Source of the DNA: Deltaproteobacteria bacterium
GTDB taxonomy: Bacteria; Desulfobacterota; DSM-4660; Desulfatiglandales; HGW-15
NCBI GenBank assembly: GCA_019308525.1
Contig: JAFDIC010000227.1
Coordinates: 1 to 6,642 of the forward strand
Direction: 5' to 3'
Length of the DNA stretch: 6,642 bases
In this document: one piece after another, positions 1-5,505 of the stretch
How positions within the stretch are numbered: the first letter of the stretch is position 1
How the letters are laid out: each line of letters begins with the position of its first letter
Program-made: the position numbers and the translations under genes
Notes under the pieces: generated by a model
The model's database searches: none
Told to the model about the DNA's origin: nothing
What the model saw: the letters and a program-made list of their open reading frames with translations, nothing else

Positions 1-216
1 TTTGAAAACGAAGTCATCAGAAAAAGACCTTACATAAAAAAGGAATGGTGTATCAAGGTATTAAGAAATCCGATACGGGTGGAAAAACAGGAACATAATA
101 GATACCGATTCTGGGCGGCTGTCGATGAACTGGAGGACCGATTTCTCCGTGTAGTTACCCTTGAGGACAAAGTCACCATCCACAATGCATTTCCAGACAG
201 GAGATTTAAGCCATGA
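1..216 (+). CDS. Small conserved hypothetical protein, 5' end outside window
   Basis: The frame is open from the first base and ends at a TGA at 214-216, giving 71 visible residues; the start codon lies upstream of the window. The C-terminal half reads RFWAAVDELEDRFLRVVTLE and ends HNAFPDRRFKP. I recognise this pattern (an aromatic-rich strand, then RVVTLEDxxTIHNAFPDRxFKP) from small proteins usually encoded beside DUF2283 genes. It resembles the BrnT/DUF4258 type of small basic protein, but I cannot assign it firmly to either. Its stop overlaps the start of the DUF2283 gene by four bases (ATGA), so the two are probably translationally coupled. By analogy with such pairs it may be the toxin-like partner. 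That role is inference: no catalytic residues can be named, and the missing N-terminus limits the call. Confidence 0.8.
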   Translation, partial: FENEVIRKRPYIKKEWCIKVLRNPIRVEKQEHNRYRFWAAVDELEDRFLRVVTLEDKVTIHNAFPDRRFKP

Positions 217-431
217 AAATATCCTATTATCCGGAAACAGATTCCATGTACATTGATCTATCTGCTAAGAAGAGCTCCAAAAGTATGGAGGTGTCGCCTG
301 GAATTGTACTCGACTATGATGAGGAAGACAACCTGGTTGGAATCGATATCGATAATGCATCCCGCAAGCTGGACTTAAGAGAATTGATTTTGAGCAAGAT
401 ACCAATTGAGAAGCAAACCATTGCTGCCTGA
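213..431 (+). CDS. DUF2283 family protein
   Basis: This 72-residue protein matches DUF2283 across its whole length. It opens with MKISYYPETDSMYIDLS (family pattern MKIxYDPEaDalYIrLs), then has EVSPGIVLDYDEEDNLVGID (EvaPGvilDyDedGnlVGiEI), and a terminal helix with ASRKLDLRELI. The length is normal for the family, so it looks intact. It has no signal peptide or membrane segment and should be cytosolic. DUF2283 has no established biochemical activity. Its genes often sit next to a small basic protein gene, and the pair is suspected to be a toxin-antitoxin module. The ATG lies inside the stop region of the upstream gene (ATGA, 213-216), and the sequence CAGGAG at 198-203 serves as ribosome binding site, which supports this start. 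An antitoxin-like role is inference. Confidence 0.9.
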   Translation: MKISYYPETDSMYIDLSAKKSSKSMEVSPGIVLDYDEEDNLVGIDIDNASRKLDLRELILSKIPIEKQTIAA

Positions 432-499
432 TTACCCGTGTAGGACGATCGTCAAGGGTTCGCGTCCAAACTCTTCACGCCCATAAAAGAAACCCCGAA

Positions 500-517
500 T
501 GCACAAGAAATTGTGCA
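500..517. repeat. Perfect 7-bp hairpin with GAAA tetraloop
   Basis: TGCACAA (500-506) and TTGTGCA (511-517) are exact reverse complements separated by GAAA, a very stable loop sequence in RNA. It lies 69 bases after the DUF2283 stop codon. No T-tract follows (the next bases are CCAATACC), so a classical Rho-independent terminator is not supported. It may protect the 3' end of the upstream transcript, or be an operator-like palindrome. Confidence 0.55.
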
Positions 518-560
518 CCAATACCCTTGATTTTGTGCGTCTCTCATCTCCTTTGTCTTC

Positions 561-581
561 AGGCGTCCTCTCCATACGCCT
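561..581 (+). terminator. Weak terminator-like hairpin after the DUF2283 gene
   Basis: AGGCGT (561-566) pairs with ACGCCT (576-581) around a 9-base loop, and the 3' arm runs into TTTCC. The stem is short and the T-tract poor, so this is a weak candidate for the end of the 1-431 transcript. Confidence 0.25.
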
Positions 582-1030
582 TTCCTGAGCCCCTTGTTAG
601 CATGTCTGCCAAAATGGGGTCTATTTGGGGTGGAATCTTGGACTGTGTATTAGTGTCGCCCGCCTTGCTCCCTGTCCTCGGATCTTTCTAGATGTGTCTC
701 TACTCGCTATGACCTTGAAAAAATAGGCCACCGCCCGCACCTTTCACCAAAACTTTTCCCCACAATTATTCACAATTCAAGATGTGATAATAATACGAAA
801 AGCGAAGCGATAACGTGGTGGCCACCTCCCTACCCATAGCAAAATGTGTTACAGTACAACCAGGGTTGAACGCCTCACATTAGATTATAGGTTTTAGGAG
901 GTGCCCAAGCGGAAGCTTAGGCTGGTATTGATCTTCCTTGAAGCAATAATTTTTTGGGTGTTATCGATGAAGAGGATCGGAGCCTTTTCGGTAAGAAGCA
1001 ACCCAATAGGCTCCATCCTGTTCTGTCGGC

Positions 1031-1430
1031 ATTGAAGGGAACAGACTAAAGAGGGTAGTGAATACCAGGGAGGAGGTATACTCCTACTATGAGGGTACGA
1101 GCATGCTGAAAGATATCACGGGCCCAGGTGGTACCATCAAGCTACCAGTATGATGCCACGGGCAATACCACCGGCATCGGGAGCAGGGCTCTCTTTTACA
1201 ACTAGGGAGGCAGGCTGGCGAGGGTGGAGGAGGAAGGGGGAAATGTCCTTGCTGAGTATGCATACAATGCCCTGGGGCAGAGGGTGATAAAGGAGACAGG
1301 GGGAGAGACAAGAGTCTTTATCTATGACCTGGAGGGGAGGCTTGTTGTGGAGGCTCTCATGCTGAAGGGCCGACACCTTAGAGAGCGGGTAGAAAAGTTA
1401 AGGCTAAGTCTCATTAAGAGTCAACCGTAG
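1031..1430 (+). pseudogene. RHS/YD-repeat protein remnant, frameshifted
   Basis: Two reading frames carry RHS-core sequence in the correct order. The first (frame of 1061) reads EGNRLKRVV near 1034-1060, then VYSYYEGTSMLKDITG and GPGGTIK to 1141, where it runs toward a TGA at 1151-1153. The second frame picks up at 1140 with SYQYDATGNTTGIGSRALFY and is interrupted by a TAG at 1203-1205. It continues with AEYAYNALGQRVIKETGG and VFIYDLEGRLVVEA up to about 1389. YDxxGN and YNxLGQRV are YD-repeat hallmarks, and the order matches the end of an RHS core. Switching frames needs one extra base (or a two-base loss) near 1139. Most of the N-terminal repeats and the variable C-terminal tip are missing. 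After 1389 the sequence no longer looks RHS-like. Intact RHS proteins are large secreted or cell-surface proteins, often polymorphic toxins; this copy cannot make one. Confidence 0.85.
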
Positions 1431-1578
1431 ACCTAGCCCCTGACCCCTTATCCGCCTCAATCCCATCGGGACCGAACTGATCCCGGATCTGAAGTATGAG
1501 TTGGGGTCACCCATACCTCCCTGCAAGTATTCCAATGTGGAGGGCTGAGCCTGATCCATTAGAAGCGTGGTTGAGCAT
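1431..1578. other. Convergent intergenic region
   Basis: This lies between the end of the RHS remnant (plus) and the stop of the lipoprotein gene (minus). It contains short inverted repeats: CGGGA/TCCCG around 1470-1488, and CCTCC/GGAGG around 1517-1544. Either could help end transcription from either side, but no T-tract is present and I do not call a terminator. Confidence 0.4.
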
Positions 1579-2133
1579 CTAGGAAGAGTCGAGATTAAGG
1601 ATCGTGAAGCTGTCAAGCACCTTGAGGAAGGCCTCAATGTCTGCTTCAGAGTAATGATTCCGGGAGGCATTGTATCGAAGACTGTAGAACCAATCGCCAC
1701 GGATCATCCCATAGTAGATAGTCCTATAGTTGCCACCCTGTCTCGTGCTGTAAGTAAAGATGAGTTTGAAAGCGTCATACTGATTTACTGTTGCAGGTTC
1801 GTTTTTCACGAGGTGCAAGTCTATGACGGAGCGATCAAGTGTAATCTCGTCAAGGACAACTTCTGCGGCCTCCTCCGGCAGCATACCCCTCGTAATCTTC
1901 CTCTTGGTATTCCTGAAACTCTTGCCGATGGGCCTTTGTTGAACAAGAATGTACTGGAGGAAAGGGTTCTCCCTGGTAAAGATCAGGAATCTCTTGCTGT
2001 CTAAGCGCTTCCAGTTCTCAGGGAACTCGATAGAAAAATTGTATCCTGATAAACGGACGTCTTCATTGTGCTTGATCCCAGCCGTGCACGAGCACAGCAG
2101 GATGACAAGAAGAGAACAAAGAATTTTGCTCAT
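1579..2133 (-). CDS. Putative lipoprotein with PsbP-like domain
   Basis: The product is 184 residues. I start it at the ATG at 2131-2133, not at the one eight codons upstream. This start overlaps the protease stop as ATGA, has GGAAGAG a few bases ahead, and puts the hydrophobic signal right at the N-terminus: MSKILCSLLVILLCSC. LCSC is an acceptable lipobox with Cys16 as the lipidated residue; Thr follows, so outer-membrane retention is expected. The mature part begins LSGYNFSIEFPENWKRLD, the Y-x-F-x-I-x-x-P-x-x-W pattern of PsbP/DcrB-type folds. The alternating strands, with GGNYRTIYYGMIRGDWFYSL and the closing helix IEAFLKVLDSF, also fit that fold. The fold assignment is mine by pattern. No enzymatic residues are evident, so a binding or accessory role beside the protease is the reasonable guess. 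There is no recognisable promoter of its own. Confidence 0.85.
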   Translation of the reverse strand: MSKILCSLLVILLCSCTAGIKHNEDVRLSGYNFSIEFPENWKRLDSKRFLIFTRENPFLQYILVQQRPIGKSFRNTKRKITRGMLPEEAAEVVLDEITLDRSVIDLHLVKNEPATVNQYDAFKLIFTYSTRQGGNYRTIYYGMIRGDWFYSLRYNASRNHYSEADIEAFLKVLDSFTILNLDSS

Positions 2134-3329
2134 AACCTCTCTTCCTTCTCCCGGCATCTTTCAACATACCCCCTGACATATTGCCTATCTATCACACTGG
2201 AAGAAAGATCCAGGAACCACTCAAACCATTTTTTTGCCAACGTCCACTCTCCGGCCTTATAATGGATGATTCCCAATGCCCTGTAAGGAGCGGGGTAATC
2301 GGGGTCTGTCAAAATTGCCTTAAGAAAATATTCTCTTGCCCTCGGAAGATCTCCTATTTCATCTCTCTTTCGAAATATTTCGCCCATTATGAAAAGTGCT
2401 TCTGGGTCCTCATACCTTATCTTCAGATATTTGACCATGTCTTTTATCGCTTCAAGATATCTCCCACCCCTGATGTTCAATCTGGCATTCACTTTTAGTA
2501 TAGGGCATATTTTCTCCAGAAAAGAATTATGTCCTTTTCTCAAGGAGATATCTCGTTCGTCGAATCCAGCAAGGAAGCCTTCACAGTTTTTGCGACGTGA
2601 CTTCAGGCTCCTTCTTATTGTATCCTGAAGGCCATCTTGAGATCCATTTGCGGAGATTTCTGCCTCGAGATGTGATATCAGCTCCGGCATTCCCTTTGGA
2701 TCATAACCTGTCTCCGCGACGAGACTCATCCCCATCAGATCCGCCTCCATTTCGAACCTCTCTTCGTATCCCCGGAGAGCGTAAAGGTCTTTTCCGTAAC
2801 TTGCCCGCATGTCCATGTAGGATGGTGAAACTACAGATTCCGGCGATTCCTCCCATGGGGACTGACGCAAGCTCTCGGCCTTGAATGCCTTCAGGGGGTG
2901 CTGGAGGATGACGTGGCTCATCTCGTGAGCCAAAAGGGAGGCAAGTTGCGCCTCGTTCTCGAGCCTTGACAGGAGACCAGTATGGATATATATACAGCCA
3001 TTGGGAAGAGTAAAAGCATTCAGCATGGGATCTTTGATAATGGCGACCTTGAATCGATAATTACCACTGGAAGAATTGGGGAAAGGATTCAAGCTTCTTA
3101 CTATCCCGTTAAGGTAATTTTCAAGTCCCGTATCTTTATGGATTTTTCCGCTTCTTTTGATTTGATCCTGCACATCTGCTGCCATATGGAGGAGAGTCTC
3201 CGCAATGACTTCCGTGCTCGCGATCTGCCCTGATATACCCTGGGCCTCACCGGAGTGGCCACGGGATAGAAAAAAGGCGACAAACAAGAGAAGCGGCAGC
3301 AAATGTAATTTTTGTCCTCTGAGAAGCAT
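2130..3329 (-). CDS. Exported M48 family metalloprotease with C-terminal TPR repeats (BepA-like)
   Basis: The product is 399 residues. Residues 1-30 form a signal peptide (basic start, then LLPLLLFVAFFL) directing it to the periplasm. The M48 domain follows. LNAFTLPNG (103-111) matches the family's NAFxxPxG strand. HEMSH (135-139) is the HExxH zinc site with Glu136 as catalytic base. EMEAD (193-197) supplies the third zinc ligand, Glu193, with Asp197 also conserved. Catalysis should therefore be intact. Residues from about 282 to 377 form two or three TPR-like units, including ALFIMGEIFRKRDEIGDLP and APYRALGIIHYKAGEW, which probably recruit client proteins. The architecture is that of BepA, which degrades or helps assemble outer-membrane proteins such as LptD; the orthology is not proven. 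AAGGGA at 3335-3340 (minus) lies five bases before the ATG. The stop overlaps the downstream lipoprotein gene by four bases, so the two form an operon. Confidence 0.93.
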   Translation of the reverse strand: MLLRGQKLHLLPLLLFVAFFLSRGHSGEAQGISGQIASTEVIAETLLHMAADVQDQIKRSGKIHKDTGLENYLNGIVRSLNPFPNSSSGNYRFKVAIIKDPMLNAFTLPNGCIYIHTGLLSRLENEAQLASLLAHEMSHVILQHPLKAFKAESLRQSPWEESPESVVSPSYMDMRASYGKDLYALRGYEERFEMEADLMGMSLVAETGYDPKGMPELISHLEAEISANGSQDGLQDTIRRSLKSRRKNCEGFLAGFDERDISLRKGHNSFLEKICPILKVNARLNIRGGRYLEAIKDMVKYLKIRYEDPEALFIMGEIFRKRDEIGDLPRAREYFLKAILTDPDYPAPYRALGIIHYKAGEWTLAKKWFEWFLDLSSSVIDRQYVRGYVERCREKEERL

Positions 3330-3341
3330 GTTTTTCCCTTT

Positions 3342-3359
3342 ATGTCATGCGATTGACAT
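3342..3359. repeat. Inverted repeat upstream of the M48 protease gene
   Basis: ATGTCA (3342-3347) and TGACAT (3354-3359) form a perfect dyad with a six-base spacer. It sits only 12 bases upstream of the protease ATG, next to the ribosome binding site. That position suits an operator or a translational control hairpin. I see no clear -35/-10 pair for the protease gene, so the role is undetermined. Confidence 0.4.
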
Positions 3360-3880
3360 GCAAGAATCATGCTACAAATGCTGTGCACATTATCCTTTGA
3401 TTTCAGGGTGTTATAGGCTCAGAACCCTAGTGTCTTGTATGTTCTTACAATTTTTGTCCCAAACAACAAATTTCGGAAGTTCTCCGGATTCTTGATGACT
3501 AGATCAGGAAGATTTTGCTTGCCAATGAACTACGGAAAGGATATGTTTTTGCAAAATGGAAAGGAGGGGTTTTTACTCGCGTTTTCTACAGGAGTTCCGG
3601 GCCATTCCTTATCAATACTCATGATTTCACGGCTCATGAAGCAGGAGGCATGAGGAGGGGCGGGAAACTGGAGGTTGTCCCTAGAGAGATAGGTCTCTTT
3701 CAAAGGCCGGCTTTCTCAGGCCCGTTGGCATGTTGTGAGAGCGTATCCTTGACGCACCTGAAATCGCTTGAATTTGGGAAAAAGCGGAGGCCAGGGCGCT
3801 GGACTTCTTCAGGAGGCCGGATGGGAAAAACAGGAACTGATTTGGTTCCTCAACCTAAGATACCATATGAGAGGGAAGAC
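3360..3880. other. Intergenic stretch with an open frame but no recognisable gene
   Basis: A frame on the plus strand is free of stops from a TTG at 3515 through to the lipoprotein stop at 4108. The part before 3881 (122 codons) has no recognisable domain. It lacks a good ribosome binding site at 3515, and its residues look like random translation, with many Arg and Gly. A TTGCCA / TATGTT pair with 17-base spacing at 3519-3547 could be a promoter for the lipoprotein gene. AGGAAC/GTTCCT around 3832-3850 can form a short hairpin ahead of it. A decayed gene cannot be excluded. Confidence 0.45.
3519..3547 (+). promoter_or_regulatory. Possible sigma70-type promoter upstream of the small lipoprotein
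   Basis: TTGCCA (3519-3524, five of six consensus bases) and TATGTT (3542-3547, four of six) are spaced by 17 bases. If used, it would give a leader of about 330 bases ahead of the lipoprotein ATG, which is long. Such matches also arise by chance in AT-rich DNA, so this is tentative. Confidence 0.22.
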
Positions 3881-4108
3881 ATGAAAAAGTTATTGGTCAT
3901 ATCATTAATCGCAGTTTTTCCATTAATAGCTGGTTGCCTGGCTAGCATAAGGAACTCAGAATGGGCCCAGCATCGTTCCCAATATAAGAACTGGGATCAC
4001 ATGAAATTCAGCATATGGGGATATCGAAACCCTACCGAGGAAACGATGAGAAAGTCCATGGAGCAAGAATGGTGGGGGGAGGAGATACCCTATATCCCTG
4101 CTGAATAA
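3881..4108 (+). CDS. Small lipoprotein, 75 residues
   Basis: The frame extends upstream, but I place the start at the ATG at 3881. It is preceded by GAGAGGGAAGAC with a well-placed AGAGGGA. It also begins a textbook lipoprotein signal, MKKLLVISLIAVFPLIAGC, with lipobox LIAGC and Cys19 as the lipidated residue. Leu-Ala after the cysteine is compatible with outer-membrane sorting. The mature 57 residues are polar and rich in Trp and Tyr (IRNSEWAQHRSQYKNWDHMK, then FSIWGYRNPTEETM) and end EQEWWGEEIPYIPAE. I do not recognise a named family. The distinctive aromatic tail looks conserved in style rather than random. It stands alone: the genes on both sides are on the other strand or far away. Its function is unknown; a small envelope structural or accessory role is a guess. 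Confidence 0.8.
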   Translation: MKKLLVISLIAVFPLIAGCLASIRNSEWAQHRSQYKNWDHMKFSIWGYRNPTEETMRKSMEQEWWGEEIPYIPAE

Positions 4109-4113
4109 GAAAT

Positions 4114-4161
4114 CTCAGGCCTGAGCCTGGCGAAATGCCCCTCACGTGAGAAGGGGGCCAG
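4114..4161 (+). terminator. Palindrome and GC-rich hairpin after the small lipoprotein gene
   Basis: Just after the stop codon lies the perfect 12-base palindrome CTCAGGCCTGAG (4114-4125). A larger hairpin follows: CTGGC (4127-4131) pairs with GCCAG (4157-4161), and inside it CCCC (4138-4141) pairs with GGGG (4153-4156). Only CCTTTGC follows, so the U-tract is weak. It may terminate transcription or stabilise the 3' end. Confidence 0.4.
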
Positions 4162-4233
4162 CCTTTGCACTGTAGAGATCTGGAGGATGCCGCAGGCGGA
4201 TTTTCCTCGCCCTGATGTGATCGGAAAGGCCCT

Positions 4234-4250
4234 ATGCCCCTAACGGGCAT
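4234..4250. repeat. 6-bp hairpin between the small lipoprotein and ligase fragment
   Basis: ATGCCC (4234-4239) and GGGCAT (4245-4250) are exact reverse complements around the loop CTAAC, followed on the plus strand by GTATTTATGA. It lies at the border between the plus-strand lipoprotein region and the 3' end of the minus-strand ligase fragment. It could be a weak terminator for plus-strand transcripts. Confidence 0.35.
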
Positions 4251-4254
4251 GTAT

Positions 4255-4488
4255 TTATGACTTGGTGTCCAAGGCTTCTTCCCATTTCCCTTTCTCCAGG
4301 GGCTTTCCCTCTTCGCCCCTTGCTTGCCGTCTGAGGGGCTTTCCGAGCTTTGAGTCGGGAAGCATGCCCTTGAACTGGATATGATGCGGGGTCTTGCAGG
4401 AAGCGAGTCTCTCGCGGCACCAGCGGACCAGGTCGTAGCCTGTCATGCCCTTTATGTCTTCCAGGAGGACCACGTAAGCCCTTCTATC
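4255..4488 (-). pseudogene. C-terminal fragment of an AMP-forming acyl-CoA ligase
   Basis: Reading on the minus strand from 4482, the frame gives AYVVLLED, then LVRWCRERLASCKTPHHIQF and LPDSKLGKPLRRQAR, ending at a stop at 4255-4257. This is the C-terminal subdomain of the ANL superfamily. The family pattern is AyVVLkeg, then CreRLAxyKvP, then LPxtxxGKxLRRelr, and the lysine of the GKxLRR motif is still present. That lysine makes the acyl-adenylate in intact enzymes. A TGA at 4489-4491 closes the frame just upstream. The roughly 450 residues that should come before, with the ATP-binding P-loop and substrate pocket, are absent. It is therefore a truncated relic and cannot be a working ligase. 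The homology reaches almost exactly to the point where the promoter-containing DNA of the next gene begins, which suggests a recombination junction near 4485. Confidence 0.85.
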
Positions 4489-4523
4489 TCAGAAACTCCT
4501 GCTTAATTGTCACTAGAGCCTAC

Positions 4524-4559
4524 GTTTGACTTGATTTCCCCACGGGAGTAAACTTGACC
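4524..4559 (+). repeat. Tandem degenerate repeat at the ligase-fragment junction
   Basis: The stretches GTTTGACTTGATTTCCCCAC (4524-4543) and GTAAACTTGACCCCAC (starting at 4548) are related copies ending in CCCCAC. On the minus strand they give GTGGGGTCAAGTTTAC, similar in style to short repeats near IS or REP/RAYT transposase remnants. No transposase is in the window, so the origin is conjecture. Confidence 0.3.
4526..4554 (+). promoter_or_regulatory. Sigma70-type promoter for the VanZ-like/exported protein operon
   Basis: TTGACT (4526-4531, five of six) and TAAACT (4549-4554, four of six including the key T, A and T) are separated by exactly 17 bases. Transcription would start near 4561, leaving a leader of about 22 bases with AAGGG at 4568-4572 before the ATG at 4583. 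Spacing and position both fit. Confidence 0.5.
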
Positions 4560-4582
4560 CCACGCTCAAGGGTGCTTGTTTT

Positions 4583-5089
4583 ATGGGTGATTTCAGGAAA
4601 AGCGTCAATGGACTTCAAATCGGGATAGGCGTGCTGGCACTTTGCCTGGGAGGTATTGTATACCTGGTATCCAGGCCTCCGGAAAAGACTTACTTTGTTT
4701 ATGCCAGCAAGCTAAGAATTAGCCTTTACCAGAAGGTTCCAGATGTATTTGGGGTGCTCGGCAATAGTCTTCCGGATTTTCTTCATGTGTTTTCCTTTAT
4801 CATGATTACCGCTGGGCTGGTGTCAAAGCGAAAAATAGAGTGCATGGTTATATCTCTGAGCTGGTTTCTTGTTGAGGTTGCATTCGAGGTCTTCCAGAAG
4901 TTCAAGGAATTTCCATTGAAAATAATCCCAGAGTGGTTTATAAATAAACCTGTACTCGAAAATGTAAGGCCTTTCTTCATGAAGGGCACCTTTGATTTCA
5001 TTGATTTAGTGGCTGTTGCGCTTGGTACGGTGGCAGCTTACTTTGTGTCAACGAGAACAATGAAGGAGAGGGTGAAAGAAGAAAAATGA
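4583..5089 (+). CDS. VanZ-like membrane protein
   Basis: The product is 168 residues with a VanZ-type layout. There is a transmembrane segment at 11-29 (LQIGIGVLALCLGGIVYLV), then an extracytoplasmic stretch with aromatic residues. LPDFLHVFSF (63-72) corresponds to the family's H-F-x-x-F helix. WFLVEVAFEVFQ (94-105) corresponds to the helix bearing E-x-x-Q. GTFDFIDLVAVALG (135-148) corresponds to the conserved Asp-containing loop and last helix. A basic tail (KERVKEEK) should be cytosolic. VanZ-like proteins are associated with teicoplanin resistance or envelope properties, but most members have no known function and none is claimed here. The weak AAGGG ribosome binding site sits 10 bases before the ATG. 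The stop overlaps the next start as ATGA, so both proteins are probably made together. Confidence 0.85.
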   Translation: MGDFRKSVNGLQIGIGVLALCLGGIVYLVSRPPEKTYFVYASKLRISLYQKVPDVFGVLGNSLPDFLHVFSFIMITAGLVSKRKIECMVISLSWFLVEVAFEVFQKFKEFPLKIIPEWFINKPVLENVRPFFMKGTFDFIDLVAVALGTVAAYFVSTRTMKERVKEEK

Positions 5090-5421
5090 AAAACCTTTTG
5101 GCCAAGAATCTACGTTGCTTATCGGTTGCAGGAGTCGCTGCCCTGGGTTTAATCACCATACTGGCTACCGGTGATGGCGGTGGGGGGACAAGCACGAGCG
5201 TAGCCACGCTAAGCTGGAATCAAGCGGGTGGAATGTCTGGAACTGCGGCTCTTACAGCCTCAAGTTCGGACGGTGTCTACCATTTCGATGGTGCCCTTGA
5301 GAGCGACTACATGGATATCTTTTGGCCCGTGGGCGCGAGAAAGGCAGTCTATATCATTTCAGACAGCAGTGTGGGCAACGGCACAATAACGGAGGTGGGT
5401 GAAGCTTACCTCACTTTCTGA
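5086..5421 (+). CDS. Small exported protein with glycine-rich N-terminus
   Basis: The product is 111 residues. The start overlaps the upstream stop (ATGA) and AGAAGAAAA lies ahead, so translational coupling is expected. The N-terminus is a signal peptide: basic MKNLLAKNLR, then hydrophobic VAGVAALGLITILATG. It ends in GDGGGGTSTS, a lipoprotein-like tail in which the expected cysteine is replaced (ILATG). I have seen such ...SGGGG or ...TGGGG leaders on exported proteins of Deltaproteobacteria. The mature part is polar and probably all-beta: ATLSWNQAGGMSGTAAL, then HFDGALESDYMDIFWPVGAR, ending NGTITEVGEAYLTF. I recognise no domain. Cleavage would give a secreted or periplasmic protein; without cleavage it would be membrane-anchored. 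Co-expression with the VanZ-like protein suggests a joint envelope role, which is inference. Confidence 0.8.
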   Translation: MKNLLAKNLRCLSVAGVAALGLITILATGDGGGGTSTSVATLSWNQAGGMSGTAALTASSSDGVYHFDGALESDYMDIFWPVGARKAVYIISDSSVGNGTITEVGEAYLTF

Positions 5422-5478
5422 GAAGCAATAAATCCAGTCAGGAGGGCCGAACACAGGTTTATATGCGCGCAGAATTGT

Positions 5479-5498
5479 ATGGGTGAGAGGTCACCCAT
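5479..5498. repeat. Perfect 8-bp hairpin with GAGG tetraloop
   Basis: ATGGGTGA (5479-5486) and TCACCCAT (5491-5498) are exact reverse complements around GAGG. It lies 57 bases past the exported-protein stop. The following TAGGGG is not a T-tract, so it does not look like an intrinsic terminator. Confidence 0.6.
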
Positions 5499-5505
5499 TA
5501 GGGGC

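Larger units (their letters stand above)
432..1030. other. Intergenic stretch without a convincing gene
   Basis: I see no gene I can support here on either strand. It holds two hairpins (500-517 and 561-581), a 10-base palindrome GGTGGCCACC at 817-826, and an AT-rich patch near 755-800. That patch contains one DnaA-box-like TTATTCACA at 766-774. A 44-codon frame runs from a GTG at 901 to a TGA at 1033-1035. It has a basic N-terminus followed by the hydrophobic run LRLVLIFLEAIIFWVLS, like a signal peptide. The only purine-rich site (AGGAG, 896-900) abuts the GTG with no spacing, so I do not call it as a gene. It could be the leftover 5' end of the RHS gene whose remains follow. Confidence 0.6.

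Noticed and set aside
766..774. DnaA-box-like TTATTCACA, possible origin
   Set aside because: It is a single box with no cluster and no dnaA, dnaN or rep gene nearby.
901..1035. A 44-codon frame with a hydrophobic N-terminus as an independent small membrane protein
   Set aside because: The AGGAG site touches the GTG start with no spacing, and no other start fits; it is kept only as a possible RHS leftover.
1567..2004. A 145-codon open frame on the plus strand
   Set aside because: It lies antisense to the PsbP-like lipoprotein, which has a lipobox, an ATGA overlap and a recognisable pattern; the plus frame has none.
2181..3233. Several plus-strand open frames of 79 to 105 codons
   Set aside because: All are antisense to the M48-TPR protease, whose catalytic motifs and ribosome binding site leave no doubt about the coding strand.
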